64,000 bases of DNA from Aquimarina sp. Aq78 (GTDB lineage Bacteria; Bacteroidota; Bacteroidia; Flavobacteriales; Flavobacteriaceae). Position 1 is the stretch's first letter; every line of letters starts with the position of its first letter. This document shows positions 41,642-50,442 of this stretch, one piece after another. The translations under genes and the position numbers were made by a program. The stretch lies in assembly GCF_900299525.1 (NCBI RefSeq), contig NZ_OMKA01000001.1, positions 1 to 64,000 of the forward strand. Direction: 5' to 3'. The notes beneath the pieces were generated by a model that searched no databases, was not told where the DNA came from, and saw only the letters and a list, made by a program, of their open reading frames with translations.

Positions 41642-42925
41642 ATGAAGAAACACGATTTTAACCCAGAGAGCTTAATGATGACTCATGGTTATAAACCAGA
41701 ATTATCAGAAGGAGCTATAAAATGCCCAATTTTTCAAACATCAACCTTTGTTTTTAAAACAGCAGAAGAAGGAAAAGCTTTTTTTGAATTAGCTTATGGT
41801 TTGAGGGAGAAATCTCCAAAAGAAGAGCTTGGTCTTATTTATAGTAGAATTAATAATCCCAACCTGGAAATCTTAGAAAATCGTCTTTGTTTATGGGATA
41901 AAGCGGATGATTGTGCAGTTTTTGAAAGTGGAATGTCTGCAATAAGTACAGTATTGTTAGAATTTCTTAAGCCTGGAGATTTACTAGTATATAGTAATCC
42001 TTTATATGGAGGGACGGATCATTTTATCCATCATTTTTTAGATAAAATTGGGGTACACACGATAGGAGTAATGCCGAACCAAAGTATAGATGAAGTACTT
42101 CAAATGATCAAAGATTCTGGAAAAGCAGATCGGTTAGCAATGATTTATCTCGAGACTCCTGCTAACCCAACCAATGACATCGTTGATATCGAAAAATATA
42201 GCCAGATTGCAAAACAATTTAGTACTAATGACAGAAAAGCTTTGGTGGCTGTAGATAATACATATATGGGGCCATTATGGCAACACCCTTTACAGTGTGG
42301 AGCAGATTTGGTGCTGTATTCTGCTACAAAATATATAGGAGGACATAGTGATCTCATTGCAGGAGCAGTTTTGGGAAATGCAGAACTAATGTTAAGAGTA
42401 AAAACACTGCGTACTTTCCTGGGAAACATGGTAAGTCCACATACAGCATGGTTACTACTTAGGAGTTTAGAAACTTTAAAAGTAAGAATGGATCAGCAAA
42501 CAAAAAATGCTCAGATCATTGCTGATTATTTGAATAATCATCCTAAGATTGAAAACGTATACTATTTAGGATTATTAGAAGAAGAAACAGAAGGGTATAA
42601 AACATTTCAAAAACAATGCTCTGCTCCCGGAGCAATGGTATCTTTTGATATCATTGGAGGAGAAGAAGAAGCATTTATATTCCTTAATAATCTTAAACTA
42701 ATGAAACTTGCAGTAAGCCTGGGTGGTACAGAAAGTTTGGCAGAACATCCTAAAACAATGACACATGCAGGTGTAGATGAAGAGCAAAGACAACAAATGA
42801 ATATTACAGATCAATTAGTAAGGTTATCAATAGGAGTAGAGCACTCTAAGGATTTGATCTGGGATTTAGAACAGGCATTAGAACAGGTAAAAATTGATTC
42901 TGAATTAGAATTAGAAAAAGTATAA
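41642..42925 (+). CDS. Cys/Met-metabolism PLP enzyme (methionine gamma-lyase or cystathionine gamma-synthase type)
   Basis: A 427-residue fold-type I PLP enzyme. The PLP lysine is in YSATKYIGGHSDLIAGAV (about Lys230). CPIFQTSTFVFKTAEEGKAF, YSRINNPNLEILENRLCLWD, ESGMSAISTVLLEFLKPGDL and SLGGTESLAEHPKTMTHAGV are typical of the family. The enzyme makes or cleaves C-S bonds of cystathionine, methionine or homocysteine. The sequence alone does not decide which. Divergent from Lrp/AsnC. A short leader ORF lies directly upstream. A terminator follows. Confidence 0.9.
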   Translation: MKKHDFNPESLMMTHGYKPELSEGAIKCPIFQTSTFVFKTAEEGKAFFELAYGLREKSPKEELGLIYSRINNPNLEILENRLCLWDKADDCAVFESGMSAISTVLLEFLKPGDLLVYSNPLYGGTDHFIHHFLDKIGVHTIGVMPNQSIDEVLQMIKDSGKADRLAMIYLETPANPTNDIVDIEKYSQIAKQFSTNDRKALVAVDNTYMGPLWQHPLQCGADLVLYSATKYIGGHSDLIAGAVLGNAELMLRVKTLRTFLGNMVSPHTAWLLLRSLETLKVRMDQQTKNAQIIADYLNNHPKIENVYYLGLLEEETEGYKTFQKQCSAPGAMVSFDIIGGEEEAFIFLNNLKLMKLAVSLGGTESLAEHPKTMTHAGVDEEQRQQMNITDQLVRLSIGVEHSKDLIWDLEQALEQVKIDSELELEKV

Positions 42926-42947
42926 GAATCATAATTTTAGAGAGTAT

Positions 42948-42980
42948 AAAAAGCACAGCTAATTTCTCACTGTGCTTTTT
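42948..42980 (+). terminator. Terminator of the lyase gene
   Basis: AAAAAGCACAG at 42948-42958 and CTGTGCTTTTT at 42970-42980 form a perfect 11-bp stem. It lies 22 bp after the stop of the lyase gene. The convergent SRPBCC gene ends 40 bp further on. Confidence 0.85.
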
Positions 42981-43018
42981 GTTGTTAAACTCTCTATGCT
43001 ATTTATCGATAAGATATT

Positions 43019-43561
43019 TTACCCTTTGTTTTCACAAATATTTTTGAGTGTTGATAGGCCTTTATCCCAATCTTTACCCATCATTTCTTCCATATTAGTA
43101 AATAGATTCATAAGATTCATAGGATAAGGCATCTCGCTTTGAAAACCCCAGGTTACTTTTGTAGTATTGTTTTCCTTCAGTACTTTAATGTATCCTTTGG
43201 CTTCACTTTCATAGGGTTCATAAAATTTGAGATCGGTTTCAAAAAGATTAGGTGCTTCGATTTTGGCTATGGTTTGACTACCCTTTCCTACTTCTTTTAC
43301 ATCACTGTCCCAACTGGCTTTTGCACCAATGGCCCCATCTGTGCCTGTAAAATCTTTTTTCATATTTGGGTCATAGTCATTCCATGGACTCCATTTGTCT
43401 AAATCGGTTAGACTATTTACATTTTCCCATACGGTCTCAATAGGAGCATCTATACTAATTGATTTTTCATAAACTACTTCTTTAGAAACAAAGATTGCCG
43501 CTATGAGGATAATAGCAATAAGTGCAATCAGTACAATTCCAATTTTCTTTAAGATTTTCAT
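43019..43561 (-). CDS. SRPBCC-family protein (polyketide cyclase-like)
   Basis: A 180-residue protein. One N-terminal hydrophobic helix (IGIVLIALIAIILIAAIFV) is followed by a START-like fold: YEKSISIDAPIETVWENVNS, LTDLDKWSPWNDYDPNMKKD, IGAKASWDSDVKEVGKGSQT and KVTWGFQSEMPYPMNLMNLF. The family binds hydrophobic ligands in a deep pocket. The helix suggests anchoring in the inner membrane with the domain outside. The ligand is unknown. It is convergent with the lyase gene. Confidence 0.88.
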   Translation of the reverse strand: MKILKKIGIVLIALIAIILIAAIFVSKEVVYEKSISIDAPIETVWENVNSLTDLDKWSPWNDYDPNMKKDFTGTDGAIGAKASWDSDVKEVGKGSQTIAKIEAPNLFETDLKFYEPYESEAKGYIKVLKENNTTKVTWGFQSEMPYPMNLMNLFTNMEEMMGKDWDKGLSTLKNICENKG

Positions 43562-43779
43562 GTTATTGTTGTTTATTTATAGTTAAAATTAGATTCAATA
43601 TATAATACTCTTAACAACAAAGGTTAGATTCATAGTTTGCTATTTCAGAAATGGGGATGTATACAAATTTAAAAGTTTTTTATGAATATGTATGGGTTAG
43701 CTATATTAGAGGTTGATTAAGAGTTAATTTAACCAGAGCTTTGATAGCGAATAAAAGAGATGCAATGTTTGAGTATTAG

Positions 43780-44199
43780 TTATTTTACTCTTCTGGCTTC
43801 AAACGTTTTAAATAAAAAACTTTTATACGCCCTAATAAAGCAAAGATCAGTATTATCACTATTAATCCAGACTTTTACAATATAGCTTTTACCACTATCT
43901 GCATTATAAATAGTGCCCCCTGATAATTCTCCATCTTTATAACTTAAATTTTCTAAAATATTCATTCCAAGTAAAGGGCGACCCTGAAGTTCTTTAAGAG
44001 GGTTCTTGTTGTCCAAACCATTAAGATTGGATAGTGGGCGTTCTGCTCTTTTATCAATTTTTCCATAAAAATAATCTCCATCCCTATAGATTTCAATAAT
44101 AGAACCTCCTTTAATTTTCCATTTTCCGATATAGGTATCAGAACTTACAGAAGAAGATAGAAAAAGTAGAGGTAGAGCTAAGAATATGATAAATTTCAT
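43780..44199 (-). CDS. DUF2147-family exported protein
   Basis: A 139-residue protein with a signal peptide (MKFIIFLALPLLFLSSSVSS) and the DUF2147 beta-barrel pattern: YIGKWKIKGGSIIEIYRDGD, YFYGKIDKRAE, LLGMNILENLSYKDGELSGG, TIYNADSGKSYIVKVWINSD. The family is periplasmic and of unknown function. It stands alone between the SRPBCC and fumarase genes, with gaps of over 200 bp, which contain only the fumC terminator. Confidence 0.88.
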   Translation of the reverse strand: MKFIIFLALPLLFLSSSVSSDTYIGKWKIKGGSIIEIYRDGDYFYGKIDKRAERPLSNLNGLDNKNPLKELQGRPLLGMNILENLSYKDGELSGGTIYNADSGKSYIVKVWINSDNTDLCFIRAYKSFLFKTFEARRVK

Positions 44200-44330
44200 T
44201 ATTGTAAACTTAACAATTAAATTAGATTAATTCCTAAAAAAATTATAAACGGTTTATTTTCAGGATAATAAAAACTTAAAGTGGTGTTGAAAAGATTCTT
44301 ATAGGCTTATCCCAGACCTTATAGATGTAA

Positions 44331-44361
44331 AAAAACCGTTATTAGAGTAAATAACGGTTTT
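44331..44361 (-). terminator. Terminator of fumC
   Basis: AAACCGTTATT at 44333-44343 pairs with AATAACGGTTT at 44350-44360. On the minus strand a T-run follows (A-run 44329-44335). It lies 50 bp past the fumC stop. Confidence 0.8.
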
Positions 44362-44411
44362 CTTGATTATAATTTTAATTTTTTAGTTGGTATAACACCA
44401 GGAAAAAGAAT

Positions 44412-45809
44412 CTATTTTAAAACTCCCACCATATCTTCGGGTTTTACCCATTCATCAAATTGTTCTTCGGTTACATATCCTAAAGCTACAGCTTCATGCT
44501 TAAGTGTCGTACCGTTTTTATGAGCAGTGTTGGCTATTTCGGCAGCTTTATAATACCCAATTTTGGTATTTAAAGCGGTTACCAGCATCAATGAATTATT
44601 TAATAATTCGGTAATTCTCTTTTGATTGGGTTCAATTCCCTGGGCACAATGCTCATCAAAAGAAACACAGGCATCCCCAATTAGTTGAGCACTTTGAAGC
44701 AAGTTTGAAGCCATTACAGGCTTAAATACATTCAATTCAAAATGTCCTTGCATTCCTCCAACATTAATAGCTACATCATTACCCATAACTTGTGCACATA
44801 CCATAGTTAATGCTTCACACTGTGTGGGGTTTACTTTGCCAGGCATAATAGAACTTCCTGGTTCATTAGCAGGAATAATTAATTCACCAATCCCACTTCT
44901 TGGTCCAGAAGCCAGCATACGAATATCATTTCCTATTTTATTTAGTGAAACTGCCAATTGTTTTAAAGCACCATGACTCTCTACAAAAGCGTCATGTGCA
45001 GCCAACGCTTCAAATTTGTTCTCTGCTGTGATGAATGGTAAGCTGGTAAATTGTGCTATAAATTCTGAAACCCGTTTGGCATACCCTTTTGGAGTATTTA
45101 ACCCAGTTCCTACAGCAGTTCCTCCTAAAGCTAATTCTGCCATATGAGGTAAGGTGTTTTCTAAAGCCTTAATTCCATGATCCAATTGAGAGACATAACC
45201 AGATAACTCTTGCCCGATAGTAAGTGGTGTAGCATCCATAAAGTGGGTACGACCAATTTTTACTACATTTTTAAATTCTTCGGATTTTTTCTTAAGAGTA
45301 TCTCTTAATTGAGTTACCCCCGGAATAGTTACTTCAACTATTTTTTTATAAGCTGCAATATGCATTCCTGTCGGAAAGGTATCATTTGATGATTGAGATT
45401 TATTAACATCATCATTTGGTTGTAATGTTTTCTCTCCTTCACCAATTGTTTTACCGGCTAATTGGTGCGCTCTATTTGCAACCACCTCATTTACATTCAT
45501 ATTACTTTGAGTACCAGAACCGGTTTGCCAGATTACCAAAGGAAATTGGTTATCGTGTTTTCCTTCTAGTATTTCATCGCATACTTGCGAAATAAGATCT
45601 CTTTTCTCTATCGGTAATGCTCCTAATTCGCAATTTGTATATGCTGCAGCTTTTTTTAAGTATGCAAAACCATATACAATTTCTAATGGCATAGATGCTG
45701 ATGCACCAATTTTAAAATTATTTCTGGAACGTTCTGTTTGTGCTCCCCAAAGCTTATCAGCAGGTACTTTTACCTCGCCCATCGTATCCTTCTCTATTCT
45801 ATATTCCAT
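44412..45809 (-). CDS. fumC: Class II fumarate hydratase
   Basis: A 465-residue fumarase, the usual length. It starts [20 protein letters not shown]. The fumarase/aspartase signature [13 protein letters not shown] (about 318-330), [31 protein letters not shown] and [20 protein letters not shown] are all visible. It converts fumarate to L-malate in the TCA cycle. The class II enzyme has no iron-sulfur cluster. Single gene with its own terminator. Confidence 0.97.
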   Translation of the reverse strand: MEYRIEKDTMGEVKVPADKLWGAQTERSRNNFKIGASASMPLEIVYGFAYLKKAAAYTNCELGALPIEKRDLISQVCDEILEGKHDNQFPLVIWQTGSGTQSNMNVNEVVANRAHQLAGKTIGEGEKTLQPNDDVNKSQSSNDTFPTGMHIAAYKKIVEVTIPGVTQLRDTLKKKSEEFKNVVKIGRTHFMDATPLTIGQELSGYVSQLDHGIKALENTLPHMAELALGGTAVGTGLNTPKGYAKRVSEFIAQFTSLPFITAENKFEALAAHDAFVESHGALKQLAVSLNKIGNDIRMLASGPRSGIGELIIPANEPGSSIMPGKVNPTQCEALTMVCAQVMGNDVAINVGGMQGHFELNVFKPVMASNLLQSAQLIGDACVSFDEHCAQGIEPNQKRITELLNNSLMLVTALNTKIGYYKAAEIANTAHKNGTTLKHEAVALGYVTEEQFDEWVKPEDMVGVLK

Positions 45810-45997
45810 TTGGTAAGATGATTTGTTTTTTTTAAGAGTGCAAATTTAAGCATTTGCCTCACTACTTCTGAATAAAGCAGCTACTTTTTAGCATATAAAT
45901 TAAGATCAAAAGAGATTTAAAAATAAATCATATTTCTGCTATGACATATAAACAAGAGTTATTATCTTTGACAAAATTTGAAAATTAGAATATTATT

Positions 45998-46174
45998 ATG
46001 TTTGAATTCGATCAGTACCTTGGTTTTTTAGCGTTTTTAACTATCCTTACCATTGGATTTTGGTTAATGATCTTTTTATTAACTTTTGTTGTTCCTTATT
46101 GGATTATAGGAGCTAACATCGAGAACTTTAAATTAAGAAGAGAAGCTAAACGAAAAGCGAAAGAAGAAGCATAA
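45998..46174 (+). CDS. Small membrane protein (58 aa)
   Basis: A 58-codon ORF, ATG at 45998, TAA at 46172-46174. Product: MFEFDQYLGF, then two hydrophobic segments (LAFLTILTIGFWLMIFLLTF and VVPYWIIGA), then a strongly basic tail (NIENFKLRREAKRKAKEEA). A bidirectional terminator follows directly, which supports a real transcript. The charged tail should lie in the cytoplasm. No family is recognised. It is in the gap between fumC and the outer-membrane receptor gene. Confidence 0.65.
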   Translation: MFEFDQYLGFLAFLTILTIGFWLMIFLLTFVVPYWIIGANIENFKLRREAKRKAKEEA

Positions 46175-46191
46175 CAGTTTATAACATATAT

Positions 46192-46224
46192 AAAAAAAGG
46201 AAGTCATTTTGACTTCCTTTTTTT
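46192..46224. terminator. Bidirectional terminator
   Basis: A stem AAAAGGAAGTCA (46195-46206) with TGACTTCCTTTT (46210-46221), a 3-nt loop, flanked by A-run and T-run. It serves the small membrane protein (+) and the outer-membrane receptor (-). Confidence 0.9.
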
Positions 46225-46245
46225 GTTTTGCTAACATCATTTTTA

Positions 46246-48690
46246 TTATCCTTCAAATTCTTCATCACCATTAATTCCTCTTTGAGAACGTTGCCTTTTC
46301 TTTTTCTGATTAAATCTATAGGTGAAGGATAGATTAAAACTACGTTCCCTCCACTGAAATTCATTATCCGAAATAAACGTAGTAGTAGTAGAGGTGCTTG
46401 TTCGTTTTCGAGAGTTAAATACATCACTAACGTTAAAAGTAAGCGAAGCCTTTTCTTTAAAAAGATCTTTGCTGAATGCAAAATTCATACTAAAGATACC
46501 ATCACTTTTTGTTTGTGCATTTTCACTAGGTCCTCTATAAAAAAGACTGGTTTGCCAGTCTATTTTTGCCGGTAGTGTAACCTTATTATTAAGCCTTGCA
46601 AACCAACTAAAATTATCTGCATCAAGATTTTCTCCATTATTCTCTCCTCTAACACTATTCTGAAATGCATTAAAATTACCATTTACTCTCCATTTTCTAC
46701 TTGGATTGTAAGTAAGTGTAAACTCAAAACCATACCGATCAGAGCTGGTAAGATTTATTGGTGTTCTTCTAATAACAGGGACTTCTGTACCAGGATTATT
46801 TGCATCTGCTCCAATAATAGCTGTGTCACCTGTATCTTCAGAAATAAAAGTGAATATCTGTGTAGAATGATTATAATATATAGATGTATTTAAAGTAAGT
46901 TTCCCCATTCTATTAAGATACCCTAAATCAAATGCATTAGAATAACTTGGGTCAAGATCTGGGTTTCCCTGAAATAAGTTAGTAATACTGGATCTAGAAG
47001 GAAAAGGATTAATAAACCTGGATCTAGGCCTGCGTATTCTACGGTTATATCCAAGAGTTAAACTTTGTTTTTCAGAGATTTCATACCCCAGATTAATTGT
47101 CGGAAATATATCGGTATAATTCTTTTTACTTAAATCATTACTAGTTTGCTGGTCGATAGTAATTCGTGTACTTTCCATTCTAAGTCCTAATAAATAAGAT
47201 AATTTTCCCCACTTGCTTCCTAATTGTGTGTACCCGGCATTTACTTGTTCTTTATATAATAAGGTGTTGGACAAATCAGAATTTGTAGCTATGATTCCGT
47301 TATCTTCTAACTGTACCAGATAATCAGTATCCAGGTCATTAAAATTACCTCTATATCCTAATTCGAATTGAGTGTTTTCGCCAATAGGTAACACATAATC
47401 GGCTTGCAACAGAATACGATTTTGTTCTTCTATTGTCTTTACAAGCTCTACAGCGGTTATATTTTCTTGAGTAATTTTTGATCGCTCATCTTCATTGCTG
47501 TCTTCTATCTGAAAATCGAAAGTTAGTTTATGACCACTGGTATTAAAATCTTTTGTATAATTAAGAGAGTATTGTTTCGTAATATCATCTTCAATTTCTG
47601 GATCAAAACGAATATTTTGACTTAAAATATCTCCATTAGAATTTAACTCTGTTATTTTATTTGTTGTATTACTTTCTTTATCACTAGATCTGTATAAAAA
47701 AGATGTAGTAACAGATGAAGTCTCATTGATATACCATTCGACTCCGATATTAGAATTCAATCCTTTACGTATCCTGTCAAAATCACGTTCTTCTCTTAAA
47801 AAAGAGTTTGGTAGGCCACTAAAAAGGTATTGAGTTTGGGAAAAAGAATTCCCAGGGACTTCTCTATAGTTATACCCAGAAGTTGTAAAAAAGTTAAAAT
47901 CCCCGGATCGATAATTTAGGTTTCCCGAAATACCGGCGGATAGGGGGTAACCACCATTAATTGTAATGGCTCCGTTCATGCCTTGTAATTTGCTTCGTCT
48001 TAGAATAATATTTAAAATCCCTGCAGTTCCTTCTGCATCATAACGAGCAGAAGGCGATGTGATTACTTCGACTCTTTCTATAGATTCGGCAGGTAATTGT
48101 CTTAATGCATCGGTACTATTTAAACCAACTAAACCTGATGGTTTCCCGTTAATAAGGATTCTTACATTATCGTTACCACGAAGCGCAACATTGCCTTCGA
48201 CATCTACAGAGACAGAAGGTACGTTATCCAATACATCGCTTACTGTACCGCCACTTACTGTGAGGTCTTTACCTACATTATAAATCTTTTTATCTAGCTT
48301 AATTTCGACAGTCGTTTTTTCTGCTATGACCACTACATCATCTAGTGTTTCGGTATCCAGCCCGAGAGTAATCGTACCTAAGTTTGTGTTTTTGAATAAC
48401 TTTTGTTTGGGAAGGTTTTTTGTTTTAAATGAAATAAACTCTACACTTATGTTATATACTCCGGCATCTACTTCGATATTAAATTTTCCGTTTTTGTCGG
48501 TAATACCACCAGTAACAATTTTCTGTAACCTGGGACTAAAAAAAGCTATCGTAGCATATTCGAGGGGTTTGTTGGTATCTTGATCTAGGATTAAACCAGT
48601 AATATTTACAGGTCCTTTTGAAAAGTTTCTATTTTGGGCTGATAGCATAAGTGTTGATGCCGAAAATAATAAGAATAAAAATTTCTTCAT
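46246..48690 (-). CDS. TonB-dependent receptor-like outer-membrane beta-barrel protein
   Basis: An 814-residue protein with signal peptide (MKKFLFLLFSASTLMLSAQN). A carboxypeptidase-regulatory-like domain (about 28-110: NITGLILDQDTNKPLEYATI, NGKFNIEVDAGVYNISVEFI) precedes a plug (about 130-225: VSGGTVSDVLDNVPSVSVDV, EGNVALRGNDNVRILINGKP, ITSPSARYDAEGTAGILNII) and a barrel of the OMP_b-brl_3 type up to the end. The C-terminal strand (NLSFTYRF) is followed by a short basic-acidic tail. Members transport or bind an unknown substrate. A 17-bp palindrome lies 90 bp upstream. Confidence 0.92.
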   Translation of the reverse strand: MKKFLFLLFSASTLMLSAQNRNFSKGPVNITGLILDQDTNKPLEYATIAFFSPRLQKIVTGGITDKNGKFNIEVDAGVYNISVEFISFKTKNLPKQKLFKNTNLGTITLGLDTETLDDVVVIAEKTTVEIKLDKKIYNVGKDLTVSGGTVSDVLDNVPSVSVDVEGNVALRGNDNVRILINGKPSGLVGLNSTDALRQLPAESIERVEVITSPSARYDAEGTAGILNIILRRSKLQGMNGAITINGGYPLSAGISGNLNYRSGDFNFFTTSGYNYREVPGNSFSQTQYLFSGLPNSFLREERDFDRIRKGLNSNIGVEWYINETSSVTTSFLYRSSDKESNTTNKITELNSNGDILSQNIRFDPEIEDDITKQYSLNYTKDFNTSGHKLTFDFQIEDSNEDERSKITQENITAVELVKTIEEQNRILLQADYVLPIGENTQFELGYRGNFNDLDTDYLVQLEDNGIIATNSDLSNTLLYKEQVNAGYTQLGSKWGKLSYLLGLRMESTRITIDQQTSNDLSKKNYTDIFPTINLGYEISEKQSLTLGYNRRIRRPRSRFINPFPSRSSITNLFQGNPDLDPSYSNAFDLGYLNRMGKLTLNTSIYYNHSTQIFTFISEDTGDTAIIGADANNPGTEVPVIRRTPINLTSSDRYGFEFTLTYNPSRKWRVNGNFNAFQNSVRGENNGENLDADNFSWFARLNNKVTLPAKIDWQTSLFYRGPSENAQTKSDGIFSMNFAFSKDLFKEKASLTFNVSDVFNSRKRTSTSTTTTFISDNEFQWRERSFNLSFTYRFNQKKKRQRSQRGINGDEEFEG

Positions 48691-48779
48691 TTTAAAAATT
48701 GAATAATTCTGGCCAAAAGTATCGAAGCAGATACAAGAAGGCGGTTAATGATGTGTTAAATGTGATGTATTCAAAATGT

Positions 48780-48796
48780 GTGATACGTAGTATCAC
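48780..48796. promoter_or_regulatory. 17-bp palindrome upstream of the receptor gene
   Basis: GTGATAC-GTA-GTATCAC is a perfect inverted repeat located 90 bp upstream of the receptor start, in the 192-bp gap to arsC. It has the size and shape of a dimeric repressor operator. No known consensus was recognised. Confidence 0.45.
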
Positions 48797-48882
48797 CTAT
48801 TATGCATTACATGCATTTAGACATGAAGAAATGTAAAAGGTTTAATCTTATGCGAAAAAATATTTTGTAAGAGAGAGATTAC

Positions 48883-49224
48883 TTATATAATATCAATAAC
48901 TTTTTCTGGTGGTCTTCCGATTATTGCTTTATTTCCATTAACCACAATCGGGCGTTCTATTAATTTTGGGTTATTAGAGAGTATAGTAATCAATTCGGAA
49001 TCGGTAAAATCTTTACCTTTAAATTGTTCTTTCCAGATGGCTTCATTTTTTCTAACCAAATCTATAGGAGGGATACCTAAAAGTTTAAGTATTTCTTTCA
49101 ATTCTTCTTCTGAAGGTGGGTTTTCCTGGTAATTAACCACATTAATGTCTTTTTTTTGTTCTTCAAGTATTGCAAGACATCCTCTTGATTTACTACATCT
49201 CGAATTATGATAAATTGTGATCAT
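48883..49224 (-). CDS. ArsC-family arsenate reductase-like protein
   Basis: A 113-residue thioredoxin-fold protein of the glutaredoxin-coupled ArsC/Spx superfamily. It has the catalytic Cys in IYHNSRCSKSRGCLAILEEQ (about residue 9), the cis-Pro segment ERPIVVNGNKAIIGRPPEKV and Arg in IGRPPE. Members reduce arsenate with glutathione or serve other thiol roles. There is no other arsenic gene near. It lies 17 bp downstream of prfB on the same strand, so it is probably co-transcribed with it. Confidence 0.88.
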   Translation of the reverse strand: MITIYHNSRCSKSRGCLAILEEQKKDINVVNYQENPPSEEELKEILKLLGIPPIDLVRKNEAIWKEQFKGKDFTDSELITILSNNPKLIERPIVVNGNKAIIGRPPEKVIDII

Positions 49225-49241
49225 TTTAATTTTATGTTTTT

Positions 49242-50340
49242 TTAATCTTCATTTTTTTGCCCCATTGTCATAAGGTATGCCTTTAAGAATTGATTGATAT
49301 TTCCATCCATTACAGCATCTACATTACCTGTCTCTTCTGCAGTTCTTACATCTTTAACGAGTTTATAAGGATGCATTACATAATTACGAATTTGAGAACC
49401 CCATTCTATTTTCATTTTAGAAGCTTCAATTTCGTCCCGCTGTGCTTGTTGCTTTTTGAGTTCAATTTCAAACAATTGTGATTTAAGCATTTGTAGTGCT
49501 TTTAATCTATTTTCTTGCTGAGACCTTGTATCTGAGCATGAAATCTGGATTCCGGTAGGGAAATGGGTAAGCTGTACTTTAGTTTCTACTTTATTTACAT
49601 TTTGTCCACCTGCTCCACTAGAACGAGATGTGATAATCTCATAATCAGCAGGATTGATGTCTATTTCTATACTATCATCAGCAAGAGGATATACATAAAT
49701 AGAAGCAAACGAAGTATGGCGTTTTGCATTACTGTCGAACGGGGAGATACGTACTAATCGATGTACACCATTTTCTCCTTTCAACCATCCAAAAGCATAG
49801 TCTCCTTCTATTTCTAGAGTAACCGTTTTTATACCTGCTACATCACCGCCTTGATAATTAAGCTCTCTAATTTTAAAACCTTGCTTCTCTGCCCACATCA
49901 GATACATACGCATGAGCATACTTGCCCAATCACAACTTTCGGTACCTCCAGCACCTGCTGTGATTTGTAAAACAGCACTCATGCTATCCCCTTCATCACT
50001 AAGCATATTTTTAAATTCCAAATCTTCAATTGATGATTTGGTCTCATCATAACGCTCAGAAACTTCTGATTCGGTAGCGTCACCTTCTTTATAAAATTCA
50101 TAAAGAACTTCGAGGTCATCAACTAGTGTAACTCCTTTTTCGTAATCAGAAACCCATTTTTTTTCAGCATTTAGAGTACGCATTAATTTTTCGGCCTCCT
50201 GGGCATTATTCCAAAAATCCGGAGCAAATGTTTTTTCTTCTTGATTCGCTATTTCTATAAGTTTGGCATCAATGTCAAAGATACCTCCTTAACGCAACCA
50301 GGCGCTCCCTAAGATCTTGTAAAGTCTCAGTATTGATCAT
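49242..50340 (-). CDS. prfB: Peptide chain release factor 2, with programmed +1 frameshift
   Basis: The gene reads in two frames. From ATG 50340, 21 codons ([20 protein letters not shown] + L) run to an in-frame TGA at 50277-50275. The slippery site is CTT TGA C, with AGGAGG just before it (AAGGAGGTATCTTTGAC). Skipping one base continues as [20 protein letters not shown] and joins the long second frame, 50276 to 49242, giving 365 residues, the usual RF2 length. GAGGQNVNK with the GGQ motif is present. The frameshift lets RF2 level control its own synthesis at the UGA. It recognises UGA and UAA. Confidence 0.95.
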
Positions 50341-50442
50341 AATCTATTTATTTTTGACAAAAATAAGATTTAACAGTTCAGTAAGAAGTAATTTTTGTGT
50401 TATTTTATAGATTTAGAAATTTTATCACATAAATCATAGTCT

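Noticed and set aside
46179..46481. 100-codon ORF at the end of the receptor gene
   Set aside because: It lies in another frame of the outer-membrane receptor gene and covers its terminator. Composition is low-complexity, so it is a shadow.
48883..49224. An arsenic resistance operon
   Set aside because: Only the ArsC-like gene is present, tied to prfB. No ArsR, ArsB/Acr3 or ArsM is visible.
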